38,031 nt of DNA from contig SKHI01000002.1 of NCBI GenBank assembly GCA_007117065.1, positions 1 through 38,031 of the forward strand, written 5' to 3'. This document shows, in pieces, positions 7,382 to 14,911 of this stretch. Each line of letters begins with the position of its first letter. Positions within the stretch are counted from its first letter, which is position 1. The notes below the pieces were generated by a model, which had not been told where the DNA came from, searched no databases, and saw only the letters and a list, made by a program, of their open reading frames with translations. The position numbers and the translations under genes were made by a program. The DNA comes from Candidatus Woesearchaeota archaeon. Its GTDB lineage: Archaea > Nanobdellota > Nanobdellia > Woesearchaeales > SKIA01.

Positions 7382-8002
7382 ATGTCCATGCGTTTTTATT
7401 CTGTCTGGGTTGCCGGTGCAATCATTGCTATCTTTATTGTTTTTCAAGGCTTGTTGGGTTGGGATCTTGCTTGGAATGTTGGATCGTTTGAGGTACAATT
7501 TTTCACTAGTATGCTCGCTCATGGAAGCACTGTGCATTTGTTAGGGAATCTTTTTGGTATTTTGTTATTTGGTCTCTTACTTGAGGCGGTGATTGGGAGT
7601 AAGCGTTTTGTGCACATTCTTATAGTGTCAGCAATAGTCGGCAACCTTGCAGGCATAGGAAGTTACGAACGCGTATTAGGTATAAGTGGCGGGGTGTATG
7701 GTCTTATTGGCGCTTTAAGTGTTCTTCGGCCCACTCTTGTTATTTGGCTCTCTGGTCTTCCTGTGCCTATGATTCTTGTCGGTATAGGGTATGCTTTATA
7801 TGATATTATTGGTTTATCGGCTGGTGTAACCCAAACAGGACATCTGGCTCATCTTGGCGGGCTTGTCGTAGGGGTGTTTTTTGGGCTAAGACATCGCAAA
7901 GATGTTCTTATTCCTCCAAAAAAGCGTGTTAAGAAATCCGTAAATGACCCTTCTCTTGATCGGGCACTTGATTCATATGAGCAACGTTTTATGCGTCGCT
8001 AA
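7382..8002 (+). CDS. Rhomboid-family intramembrane serine protease
   Basis: Polytopic membrane protein of 206 residues with about six transmembrane helices. Rhomboid landmarks are present: the HxxxN-type element HLLGNLFG in the second helix region, GISGGVYGLIGA with the nucleophilic Ser of GxS, and GHLAHLGGLVVG carrying the catalytic His. It should cleave transmembrane substrates within the membrane. The C-terminal cytoplasmic tail is basic and charged. TTTTATAC at 7353-7360 is centred 25-26 bases before ATG 7382, so I start there and not at the more upstream ATG, which would add an improbable Phe-rich extension across the promoter. Its stop overlaps the end of the convergent small membrane gene by 4 bases. 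Confidence 0.9.
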   Translation: MSMRFYSVWVAGAIIAIFIVFQGLLGWDLAWNVGSFEVQFFTSMLAHGSTVHLLGNLFGILLFGLLLEAVIGSKRFVHILIVSAIVGNLAGIGSYERVLGISGGVYGLIGALSVLRPTLVIWLSGLPVPMILVGIGYALYDIIGLSAGVTQTGHLAHLGGLVVGVFFGLRHRKDVLIPPKKRVKKSVNDPSLDRALDSYEQRFMRR

Positions 8003-8214
8003 CGAAAAACATAGTTCTTCTCTTCTTCTTGAACACGTTTTTTTCGATAAAATACATACACGATGATTCCCAATCCTATAAGTATGGTTGCTATTCCTCC
8101 AATCCAGTTTGGATTGTCTCCTAATATGCTAGGTGATGAGTTTTCCTCTTCTTCTGCGTATATACCAGGCAGGATGATCATTGTTATGAACAAGATGATG
8201 GGTATGTATTTCAT
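7999..8214 (-). CDS. Small membrane protein, signal peptide plus one transmembrane helix
   Basis: 71 residues: a signal peptide (hydrophobic core then GIYAEEEE), a short acidic/Ser-rich external segment, one transmembrane helix (GIATILIGLGIIVYVFY) and a basic cytoplasmic tail. No family recognised. Its ATG overlaps the stop of the upstream zinc-ribbon membrane protein (ATGA), so the two form one operon. It is convergent with the rhomboid gene, with stop codons overlapping. Confidence 0.65.
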   Translation of the reverse strand: MKYIPIILFITMIILPGIYAEEEENSSPSILGDNPNWIGGIATILIGLGIIVYVFYRKKRVQEEEKNYVFR

Positions 8215-8543
8215 AGTTTATTTCCACAGTGCCCGCAGTAGTTTGCTTCGGGATGATTTTTTGCACTGCAAAGAAAGCAGCGCTTATATTTAAGTGGTTT
8301 TGTTTCTGGCTCTACCTCTCTTGCTTTTGTATTATATGTGTGCCCCGGACTTCTTTTTTCTTTTGCTCCAAATATTATTTTTCCTGTTCCATATGCAATG
8401 AAGAGTACTCCGGCTACAATAAACACGCGCATACTCGTATTAAACACGCTTATTATGCTTACAAGCACTCCTATTCCTATCCAGACTGGTGCAGGTATGG
8501 TGCTTGAGCTACTCGTGTTTTCGTCGTTTGCTAGACTTGCCAT
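8211..8543 (-). CDS. Membrane protein with C-terminal zinc ribbon
   Basis: 110 residues. A Ser/Thr-rich N-terminus precedes two hydrophobic helices (about 18-35 and 38-57), followed by a linker and a zinc ribbon (CFLCSAKNHPEANYCGHCG, a CXXC pair followed by CXXC). Zinc ribbon plus transmembrane layouts are common in archaeal small proteins of unknown function. A minus-strand TATA (TTTAAAAA, near 8569) is about 26 bases upstream of ATG 8543. First gene of a two-gene operon, divergent from the helicase gene. Confidence 0.75.
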   Translation of the reverse strand: MASLANDENTSSSSTIPAPVWIGIGVLVSIISVFNTSMRVFIVAGVLFIAYGTGKIIFGAKEKRSPGHTYNTKAREVEPETKPLKYKRCFLCSAKNHPEANYCGHCGNKL

Positions 8544-8631
8544 CGTACTATTTTGTTTTTTTCTCTTTAAAAAGGTTGTTTACTGGACTTGTAACCAATG
8601 CGCTTATAAACCATTTTTTTTCTCCATATAC

Positions 8632-10593
8632 ATGGACCATATCCCGCTTCTTTCTGTTGTGTCTGAGCTTCCTTTTTCTGTAGGCAAAAAGACGCTTATC
8701 GATGTGGTGTGTGGTTCTGTTACGAAAAAAATTGTTTCTTCTGATGCGTACATGGACTGTCCTTCTTTTGGAGCTTTAGAACAGGAGCCTGCTGCAAAGG
8801 TGGAGCAAGTTTTTGATACGTTGATTACCCATGGCTATCTTGCATATGTTCGTTCAGGTCAGTATCGTCTCGTACAACTCACTGCTAAGGGTGCGCAGGA
8901 ACTTCGTAATCCTTCATTTTCTCTTTCTTCTCCTGCTCCTCGAATCGTCTCCACTCCTCTCTCTGGGGCGCATCGTACTGTAATACAAGAGCATTCCTCT
9001 TTTCTTGGTCGATACACGTTTGATCAGCAGTCTGCAATAACACATCCAGGTTCTCGTGTATTATGTATCGCCGGTGCAGGTACGGGAAAAACCTCTGTCT
9101 TAACTGCTCGTATTCGCTTTTTAGTGTCTGTGCTTGGGGTCTCTGCGAAGGATATTCTTGCAATAACGTTTACGCGTAAAGCATGTGCTGAGATGCGTGA
9201 ACGTCTCAGCGGGATTCCTGTTACGATTTCAACATTTAACGGTTTTTCTGAGCGTATTTTGCGTGCCGCACAAAAGAGTCAGCCTATTATTTCGTATAAA
9301 GATCGCATTCTGTTGTTTCGTGAGGCTGCGCGTCTTGAAGAAATTCATATCTCTTCACTATTAGAAGACTACTATTCTCGCGCGCAGCGCGCGGGTGTTT
9401 CCTCTGAGGAGCTTTCTCGCAGACTTATGAAAGATGTCTTTAGTATCATTGATCATTATGCAAACGAAAATAAGGCCGTTCCTGACTCAGGTTCCTCAGC
9501 ACTGGCAACAGTATTGCTTCGTCTAGCTCAACGTATTCTTTCTCTTCTGCGTCTTCGTGGTTTGCGCGATTATAGTTTGCAGCTTGTAGATGTTCTCTCA
9601 TTATTTCGCTCTTCACCAAATGTTATTCCTCGTTTTTCTCACATTCTTGTAGATGAGTATCAAGATGTAAATAGTGTTCAGCAAGAGTTGCTTTCTCTTC
9701 TCAATCCTTCTTCGTTATTTGTTGTTGGGGATCCTCGTCAGAGCATTTTTGGTTGGCGCGGAAGTAAAGTTGCATACATTACGCAGTTTGAAAGTGATGG
9801 TGTTATTCAGTTGCAAGATAATTTTCGTAGTGACGCAGAAATTGTTTCTGTAGCAAACAAGACTATCGCTCAGTCAGGCTTTGCTCCTCTTCGTTCGGGC
9901 AGTTCTTCTTCAGGCACCGTTCAAGTTCTTTCTTATTCGTCTGAACAAGAGGAGTTGCGTGCTGTTGCAGCACTCGTCTCTTCTGTTCAAGGTTCTTCTG
10001 TGTTCGTTCTTGCTCGTACGAATAAACAGCTTTCTTCGCTCTCTGAGGTTCTTCTTTCTCTTGGTGTGAAGCATAAAATTCGCTCAGAGGAAGATGAAGA
10101 TTCTGTTTCTGGGATAGTTCTTTCAACCGTGCATGCAATTAAAGGCTTAGAGGCGGATATGGTTCTGTTATTTGGGGTGACCAACAAATATTTTCCGTGC
10201 AGGGTTTCAGATCATCCAGTAGTAGATCTTCTTAAAGATTCTTTTTTGGACCGTGAGGAGGAGGAGCGACGATTGCTGTATGTTGCCCTCACTCGTGCAA
10301 AGCGCTCATTGTTTGTGTCCTACCATGGTTCTCTTTCGTATCTTCTTGACGGCGTGTTTTCTTCGTCTGCTCCTGTGCGTGATGACTCGTGTTATGAGCG
10401 CTTACGCGATTGGCGTAAACAAGTTGCTTCCCGTAAAGGTCTTCCGGCATATTGTGTGTGCTCAGATAAGACTCTTCGTACTCTTGCGGATACGAAGCCC
10501 TCATCTCTGCATGAAATTTCTCTTGTTCACGGTGTTGGTGACGCTATCTTGACTCAGTACGGTTCTGAAATTCTTGACATTCTTCTTCAGTAA
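8632..10593 (+). CDS. SF1 (UvrD/Rep-like) DNA helicase with N-terminal RQC-like and C-terminal HRDC-like domains
   Basis: 653 residues from ATG 8632. Motif I is CIAGAGTGKTSVL, motif II VDEYQDVNSVQQ, motif III VVGDPRQSIFGWRGS and motif VI RRLLYVALTRAKRSL, all typical of UvrD-type 3'-5' helicases used in repair and replication restart. Residues about 1-100 look like a winged-helix RQC domain as in RecQ (LPFSVGKKTLIDVVCGS...VFDTLITHGYLAY...LTAKGAQEL). The last about 70 residues look like an HRDC domain (LRDWRKQVASRKGLPAYCVC...GVGDAILTQYGSEILDIL). The start is set by TTATAAA at 8604-8610, 25-26 bases upstream; the longer frame would run through the promoter and the divergent gene. Located just upstream of orc1/cdc6. 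Confidence 0.92.
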   Translation: MDHIPLLSVVSELPFSVGKKTLIDVVCGSVTKKIVSSDAYMDCPSFGALEQEPAAKVEQVFDTLITHGYLAYVRSGQYRLVQLTAKGAQELRNPSFSLSSPAPRIVSTPLSGAHRTVIQEHSSFLGRYTFDQQSAITHPGSRVLCIAGAGTGKTSVLTARIRFLVSVLGVSAKDILAITFTRKACAEMRERLSGIPVTISTFNGFSERILRAAQKSQPIISYKDRILLFREAARLEEIHISSLLEDYYSRAQRAGVSSEELSRRLMKDVFSIIDHYANENKAVPDSGSSALATVLLRLAQRILSLLRLRGLRDYSLQLVDVLSLFRSSPNVIPRFSHILVDEYQDVNSVQQELLSLLNPSSLFVVGDPRQSIFGWRGSKVAYITQFESDGVIQLQDNFRSDAEIVSVANKTIAQSGFAPLRSGSSSSGTVQVLSYSSEQEELRAVAALVSSVQGSSVFVLARTNKQLSSLSEVLLSLGVKHKIRSEEDEDSVSGIVLSTVHAIKGLEADMVLLFGVTNKYFPCRVSDHPVVDLLKDSFLDREEEERRLLYVALTRAKRSLFVSYHGSLSYLLDGVFSSSAPVRDDSCYERLRDWRKQVASRKGLPAYCVCSDKTLRTLADTKPSSLHEISLVHGVGDAILTQYGSEILDILLQ

Positions 10594-10657
10594 GAAACGT
10601 GTCAGCCACTGGACAACTAGTAGGAGCATATAAAAACAACTCTTTCTCTGTACTGTT

Positions 10658-11728
10658 ATGTCTTTGTTTAAGGATGTTTTAGATCACACAAAAAGTCTGT
10701 TTGTAGACGAGCATGCACTGAATTATGAGTTTCTTCCTGCAGTACTTCCATTTAGAGAAAACGAGCAACAGTATCTCGCTACCTGCATAAAGCCTTTGTT
10801 TCATGACCGGACGGGAAGAAATTTACTTATTCACGGTCCTCCTGGAACAGGAAAAACTGCTGCTGCGCGTTTTGTACTTCGTGATTTGGAAGAACAAACA
10901 GATCGTATTCACGCTATTTTTGTAAGTTGTTGGAAGTTTAATACGACATTTAAGATACTAGCTGAGATTTGTAATCAGATTGGGTATGCGTTTACACACA
11001 ATAAAAAAACAGATGAATTGATGCGCATAGTTGCTCATAATTTAAATAAGTCTCGAAGCGTGATAGTGTTTGATGAAGTCGATAAGGCCGAGGATACTGA
11101 TTTTTTATATTTCTTACTTGAGGAGATAGAGCGAAAAGTCATTTTTTGTATAACTAATTTTACGGAGTGGCTTATTGAACTTGATGAACGTGTTAAGAGC
11201 CGTTTGCTTGCTGAATTAGTTGAGTTTCCCAGTTATTCTCAAAAAGAAATGCATGGTATTTTGTTTGAACGATTAAAATATGCGTTTCGTGATGGTGCGT
11301 GGTCTGAAGCATCGCTCGCTCTAGTTTCTGCTCGCGCTGCTCAGGAAAAAGATATTCGAGTAGGGCTATACTTGCTTCGCGAGTCGGGCATGATTGCCGA
11401 GGAATCTTTTGCCGACTCTGTAGCTGAACAACATATTCAAAAAGCAATTAAGAAGCTTGATGAGTTTACTATAAAAAGTCCTAAACAACTCGATGCCGAA
11501 GCAAAGCTCGTACTTGAGTTATGCAGGCTTCACGCAGGTAAAAAGATTGGTGAAGTGTTTGCTGAATACCAACATTCTGGCGGTAAAGGTGTGTACAAGA
11601 CGTTTCAGCGAAAAGTCCGTTATCTTTCAGAAAATAAATATATTTCTACCGAGCGCATCACGGGTGGGAGCGAGGGTACAACAACGATTATTCGTCTTCC
11701 TCACAAAAACCTCTCCGACTACCTATAA
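10658..11728 (+). CDS. Orc1/Cdc6-type replication initiator
   Basis: AAA+ ATPase of 356 residues followed by a winged-helix domain, the normal archaeal Orc1/Cdc6 layout. Walker A is GPPGTGKT at 60-67, Walker B SVIVFDEVDKAE near 134-145, and ITNFTEW the sensor-1 region. The C-terminal about 90 residues (ELCRLHAGKKIGEVF onwards) are the DNA-binding winged helix. It binds origin recognition boxes and loads MCM. ATATAAAA at 10628-10635 is 26-27 bases before ATG 10658. A single CCACTGGAC 10606-10614 upstream resembles the core of an origin recognition box, but no array is seen, and the base skew does not change here. Confidence 0.95.
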   Translation: MSLFKDVLDHTKSLFVDEHALNYEFLPAVLPFRENEQQYLATCIKPLFHDRTGRNLLIHGPPGTGKTAAARFVLRDLEEQTDRIHAIFVSCWKFNTTFKILAEICNQIGYAFTHNKKTDELMRIVAHNLNKSRSVIVFDEVDKAEDTDFLYFLLEEIERKVIFCITNFTEWLIELDERVKSRLLAELVEFPSYSQKEMHGILFERLKYAFRDGAWSEASLALVSARAAQEKDIRVGLYLLRESGMIAEESFADSVAEQHIQKAIKKLDEFTIKSPKQLDAEAKLVLELCRLHAGKKIGEVFAEYQHSGGKGVYKTFQRKVRYLSENKYISTERITGGSEGTTTIIRLPHKNLSDYL

Positions 11729-11758
11729 GTATAAATATATGCAATTACTTACTCTGTA

Positions 11759-12490
11759 ATGGTTTATCTCTCAGACGATGATTTGTTTACTGGTCGCGTA
11801 GCAGTATTCATTCCATCGCGCCCGTCTGTGCACTATGTTGGTTTCTACTCTTTGTTACATCGTCCTAGTCGAGCGCCAGAAGAGAACGTTATTCCTTTGT
11901 TTGATTCCTTTAATCCGTTTACGCAAAAAGGGACGCGGTACCGCCTTGGGCCTCTTGATAGTATTCACTATACTGTAGTTCGTTCTCGAGCCGAATCTTC
12001 CGGATTTTCCTTTTCTACAGCTTCCCAACTCGCATATACTCCAGAGGGTCATAGCGAAATGCTTGCGCACACTTTGCGTAAACTGGCGCTCTCAGCCCCG
12101 TTGCCTGATCCATCATTTCATAGGTTTGAGGTTGGTCTGATGTCTGTGCTCAGTCGCAAACATCCTGGTGGCGGTGGCATTGCATATGCAAATCCTCTTT
12201 CTTCTTCTCCATACGTAAGCGAGAGTACAGCACGGAGAGCATATTTAGCAGATCACATAAAGACTGTTTTGCATAATTTTAATGCTTCTTTGCAAACTGA
12301 TAGGGATAAAGAAGTGTTGTGTGCGAGCATATCAGATGTCTATCTTCTTTGGAAATCATGCGCTGGCAGTAAACAATCTTTCATTCGTACACTGAATCAA
12401 TCGTTTCCCTATCCTGTCGTTGACGTTGATTATGCATCCCTTCTCAAGGTGGTGTTTATTTCTTCGTCAGCTCACTCGCATCAAAAATGA
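11759..12490 (+). CDS. Protein of unknown function
   Basis: 243 residues, soluble, no signal peptide or transmembrane helix, Ser-rich, with a Gly cluster (HPGGGGIAYA) in the middle. I recognise no family. A TATA box (TATAAATA, near 11733) ending in the cdc6 stop region is 26 bases upstream of ATG 11759, so it has its own promoter. The 3' end overlaps the convergent zinc-finger gene by 35 bases. Codon use (T-ending) matches neighbouring + strand genes, which supports it being a resident gene. Confidence 0.7.
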   Translation: MVYLSDDDLFTGRVAVFIPSRPSVHYVGFYSLLHRPSRAPEENVIPLFDSFNPFTQKGTRYRLGPLDSIHYTVVRSRAESSGFSFSTASQLAYTPEGHSEMLAHTLRKLALSAPLPDPSFHRFEVGLMSVLSRKHPGGGGIAYANPLSSSPYVSESTARRAYLADHIKTVLHNFNASLQTDRDKEVLCASISDVYLLWKSCAGSKQSFIRTLNQSFPYPVVDVDYASLLKVVFISSSAHSHQK

Positions 12491-12725
12491 GATTGTTCTC
12501 AAATGCTTTTTTCTTATTTATGATACCACACGTATCACAGAGAAAAAATAATCCGTACTTACCTGTTCTTGGCTCAAGAATTGATGAACATACACAAAGT
12601 AATTGGTTAAGCTCTGCTTTGATGTGCGCATGACATACCGGAACTCCTTGATAATTCTTCTGTGTGGCAGGCCGACTGCAAAAAACGCATGTCGTAACTT
12701 GACTTTCTCCGTATTGTTTTCTCAT
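12456..12725 (-). CDS. Small zinc-finger protein
   Basis: 89 residues with two probable zinc sites: CVFC...CHAH near 13-33 and CVC...CDTC near 44-67. The second half, GKYGLFFLCDTCG, resembles the zinc ribbons found at topoisomerase I C-termini. Likely nucleic-acid or protein binding. The ATG overlaps the stop of the RNA methyltransferase gene (ATGA), so it is co-translated with it and may assist it; that is inference. The 3' end runs 35 bases into the convergent gene. Confidence 0.7.
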   Translation of the reverse strand: MRKQYGESQVTTCVFCSRPATQKNYQGVPVCHAHIKAELNQLLCVCSSILEPRTGKYGLFFLCDTCGIINKKKAFENNLIFDASELTKK

Positions 12726-13675
12726 GGCTTTCTTATGTGGGCGACAAAAAACCCTTCTGTATCATTTGTGTATGGGTGTATGCGTAAGCATTTATTAATT
12801 GCAGTGTGTAAACTACTTCCTGTTTCTGGGTGTGTGAGAATGTTTGGTTCTCGTTGTATGTTTACTGTGATATCTACGAGGTCTGCCTCAGGATGCGCGT
12901 TCAGAAATGCATCAATGACGCATTCGTTTTCAAGAGGATCTATGCTGCACGTACTGTAGGTCATAGTTCCGCCTGAAACAAGTGCTGCGTATCCTGTAAG
13001 GAGAAGTCGGTATTGTAGTTTATGAAATGCGTGTAATTGTTGCGGGTTAAATTGAGTGAGTGCTTTTAAGCTTCTTCGTATTGTTCCTGTTCCGCTACAC
13101 GGAGCGTCAAGGAGTATTTTATCAAACGAATATTTTTTGTATTCTCTTGCATCTTTGCGCGTGATCACTGTATTTGCTACTCCAAGTCGTTGCAAATTCA
13201 CTCCTAAGGGCGCAAGCCTTGATGCGTCCGCATCATTTGCCACAATTATCCCTCTGTTTTGCATGTGCGCTGCCATTTGAGAGGTCTTACTTCCGGGTGC
13301 TGCACACATATCTAATACGCGCTCTCCTGGTTGTGGACGGAGTATTTCTACTGGTAACATGCTTGCCGGATCTTGAATATAGAGGTGTCCGAGTTGGTGT
13401 TCGAGGAGGTTTCCTATGTCTAGCCGTTCGCCTTCAATCCAATACCCTTGTGCACACCACGGCACGGGAACTAATGTCCAACCCTGTGCACGTAACGTGT
13501 CCGCTATTTCATTTCGTGCTTTTAGCGTGTTTATGCGTATGGCTCTGCGCAAGTATTTTTTGTTTGACTCCATGAATGTATCGTATTTTGCTTCGAAAAT
13601 TTTTTTGTATCGTTTAGCAAATGCATCCTTTACGATTAGTTCCTCGGTTCGTTCAGTTCGATCTGTCCAACTCAT
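12722..13675 (-). CDS. NOL1/NOP2/Sun-family RNA cytosine-C5 methyltransferase
   Basis: 317 residues, S-adenosylmethionine-dependent RNA m5C methyltransferase (RsmB/NSUN/Trm4-like; rRNA or tRNA target not resolvable). The SAM site is VLDMCAAPGSKTSQMA. Motif IV LLDAPCSGTG holds the Cys that releases product, and motif VI TYSTCSIDPLENE holds the nucleophilic Cys. TTTATATA at 13697-13704 lies 25-26 bases from ATG 13675, so I take this start rather than the ATG 21 bases upstream, which falls too close to the TATA box. First gene of an operon with the zinc-finger protein. Confidence 0.93.
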   Translation of the reverse strand: MSWTDRTERTEELIVKDAFAKRYKKIFEAKYDTFMESNKKYLRRAIRINTLKARNEIADTLRAQGWTLVPVPWCAQGYWIEGERLDIGNLLEHQLGHLYIQDPASMLPVEILRPQPGERVLDMCAAPGSKTSQMAAHMQNRGIIVANDADASRLAPLGVNLQRLGVANTVITRKDAREYKKYSFDKILLDAPCSGTGTIRRSLKALTQFNPQQLHAFHKLQYRLLLTGYAALVSGGTMTYSTCSIDPLENECVIDAFLNAHPEADLVDITVNIQREPNILTHPETGSSLHTAINKCLRIHPYTNDTEGFFVAHIRKP

Positions 13676-13788
13676 ACAGTCGTTACGCCGCACCAATTTA
13701 TATATTCTGCTTTAAAAAACGCTCTTTTTTACGAAACATTTAAATACTATTTTCAGTAGAACTACTGTATAGTCAACAGACTACAGGT

Positions 13789-14706
13789 ATGATCATGAAC
13801 AAAAAAGGAATAATGGGTATAGGAACGCTCATAATTTTTATAGCAACAATTCTCGTAGCAGCAGTAGCTGCTGGCGTAATAATTTCTACAAGTGGTATTT
13901 TGCAACAGCAGTCCTTACTTATAGCAGATCAAAGTCAAAGTCGTCTCGTTGACGGTATTCAAATAACGCACGTTTTCATGCGAGGCGATGTCGTTAATAG
14001 AACTGCAAACAATGTCGAAATGTTAATTCGTCCAGAGCCTGCGAGTAGGCCAATCAACTTCCAAACCACCTCTATATCTTTTTTCACTGCTACGAATGCG
14101 TATAGCGCTTCATTAAGTCATCCGACTATGATTGATTTTGAATTTACTTTGACTACATCGCTAGATACTACATGGCAAGCGTTTGCTGATCTTGATGGGG
14201 ATGGCGTTGCTGATGAGATCCGTCTTGTTGATCAAGGTGCAGGTAATCCTGATTTTCTTCAAGTTAACTTAAGCAGACATGGTGCTTCAGCGCTTCTGCC
14301 TCTTGGTTTTGATACAAGTGTTGCTGGTCAATCAATATCTAGAGAAGATATTCCTATACGGTTTGCTGATGGGCGTATCTATGGATACATTCACCTTTCT
14401 GATGCAAGTACTGCTGCTGGTTCACTAAATCCGAATACAGTAACTATTACTGATGAAATTAGGGGTCCGTGTTCTTTTGAAACGCTTCGTCCTGAAACAA
14501 GATACTGTATATCTACTGTTGTTGGAACTGATGATGGCTACCTTGAGTACGGTGAAACTGTATTCATTTACTTTAGTATGTTGCAACCTCTTTTAGAAAA
14601 TGATCAATGGGAAGTTATCATTTTCCCACAAGATGGGAGAAGTACTTTTGTTTTAGGTCGTGTTCCTTCTGTTGTATATCAACAAAGAATGACTGTGTTC
14701 CCGTAA
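13789..14706 (+). CDS. Archaellin (archaeal flagellin)
   Basis: 305 residues (303 if the second Met, ATG 13795, is used). The N-terminus is the classic class III signal and archaellin H-domain: NKKGIMGIGTLIIFIATI then LVAAVAAGVIISTSGILQQQ. FlaK/PibD-type peptidase would cut after KKG. The rest is the beta-rich outer domain, including DLDGDGVADEIRLVD, which resembles a Ca-binding loop. Archaellins polymerise into the archaellum filament. No other archaellum gene (flaI, flaJ, flaF/G) follows here, so the filament machinery must be elsewhere. TTTAAATA at 13739-13746 places transcription start near 13768, leaving a leader of about 20 bases with AGGT before the start, unlike its leaderless neighbours. 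Confidence 0.9.
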   Translation: MIMNKKGIMGIGTLIIFIATILVAAVAAGVIISTSGILQQQSLLIADQSQSRLVDGIQITHVFMRGDVVNRTANNVEMLIRPEPASRPINFQTTSISFFTATNAYSASLSHPTMIDFEFTLTTSLDTTWQAFADLDGDGVADEIRLVDQGAGNPDFLQVNLSRHGASALLPLGFDTSVAGQSISREDIPIRFADGRIYGYIHLSDASTAAGSLNPNTVTITDEIRGPCSFETLRPETRYCISTVVGTDDGYLEYGETVFIYFSMLQPLLENDQWEVIIFPQDGRSTFVLGRVPSVVYQQRMTVFP

Positions 14707-14794
14707 ACAAATATTTTTTTTGACCAAATACCCATTACTTTATATAGTACTTCTTGTATATTTTTTATAACGAAACTGGGGAGTTTCAAAGAGA

Positions 14795-14911
14795 GTGGTA
14801 CAGAATACATTAATAGTTATATTATTGGCTCTATTTCTTATTTGTACTGTTACTGATAGATTTCATGCTGTGTTTATTTGTGATTCGTGTGCTGCGGGGT
14901 ATTTGTTATGA
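14795..14911 (+). CDS. Small hydrophobic peptide (38 aa) coupled to the giant surface protein
   Basis: GTG-started frame of 38 residues: NTLIVILLALFLICTV is one transmembrane/signal segment, followed by two cysteines close together (ICDSC). Its TGA overlaps the ATG of the giant gene (ATGA), a coupling seen throughout this window. A TATA-like TTTATATA near 14743-14750 and a GGGGAG about 11 bases before the GTG give it a leader. It may be a translated leader or a small partner of the surface protein. Too short to be certain. Confidence 0.42.
   Translation: MVQNTLIVILLALFLICTVTDRFHAVFICDSCAAGYLL

Noticed and set aside
8338-8631. 98-residue N-terminal extension of the helicase frame
   Set aside because: It runs antisense through the zinc-ribbon membrane gene and across both promoters; the TATA spacing supports the start at 8632.
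10606-10614. CCACTGGAC upstream of cdc6 resembling an origin recognition box core
   Set aside because: Only one short match, without the flanking G-run or repeats expected of an ORB array, and the strand skew does not change here.
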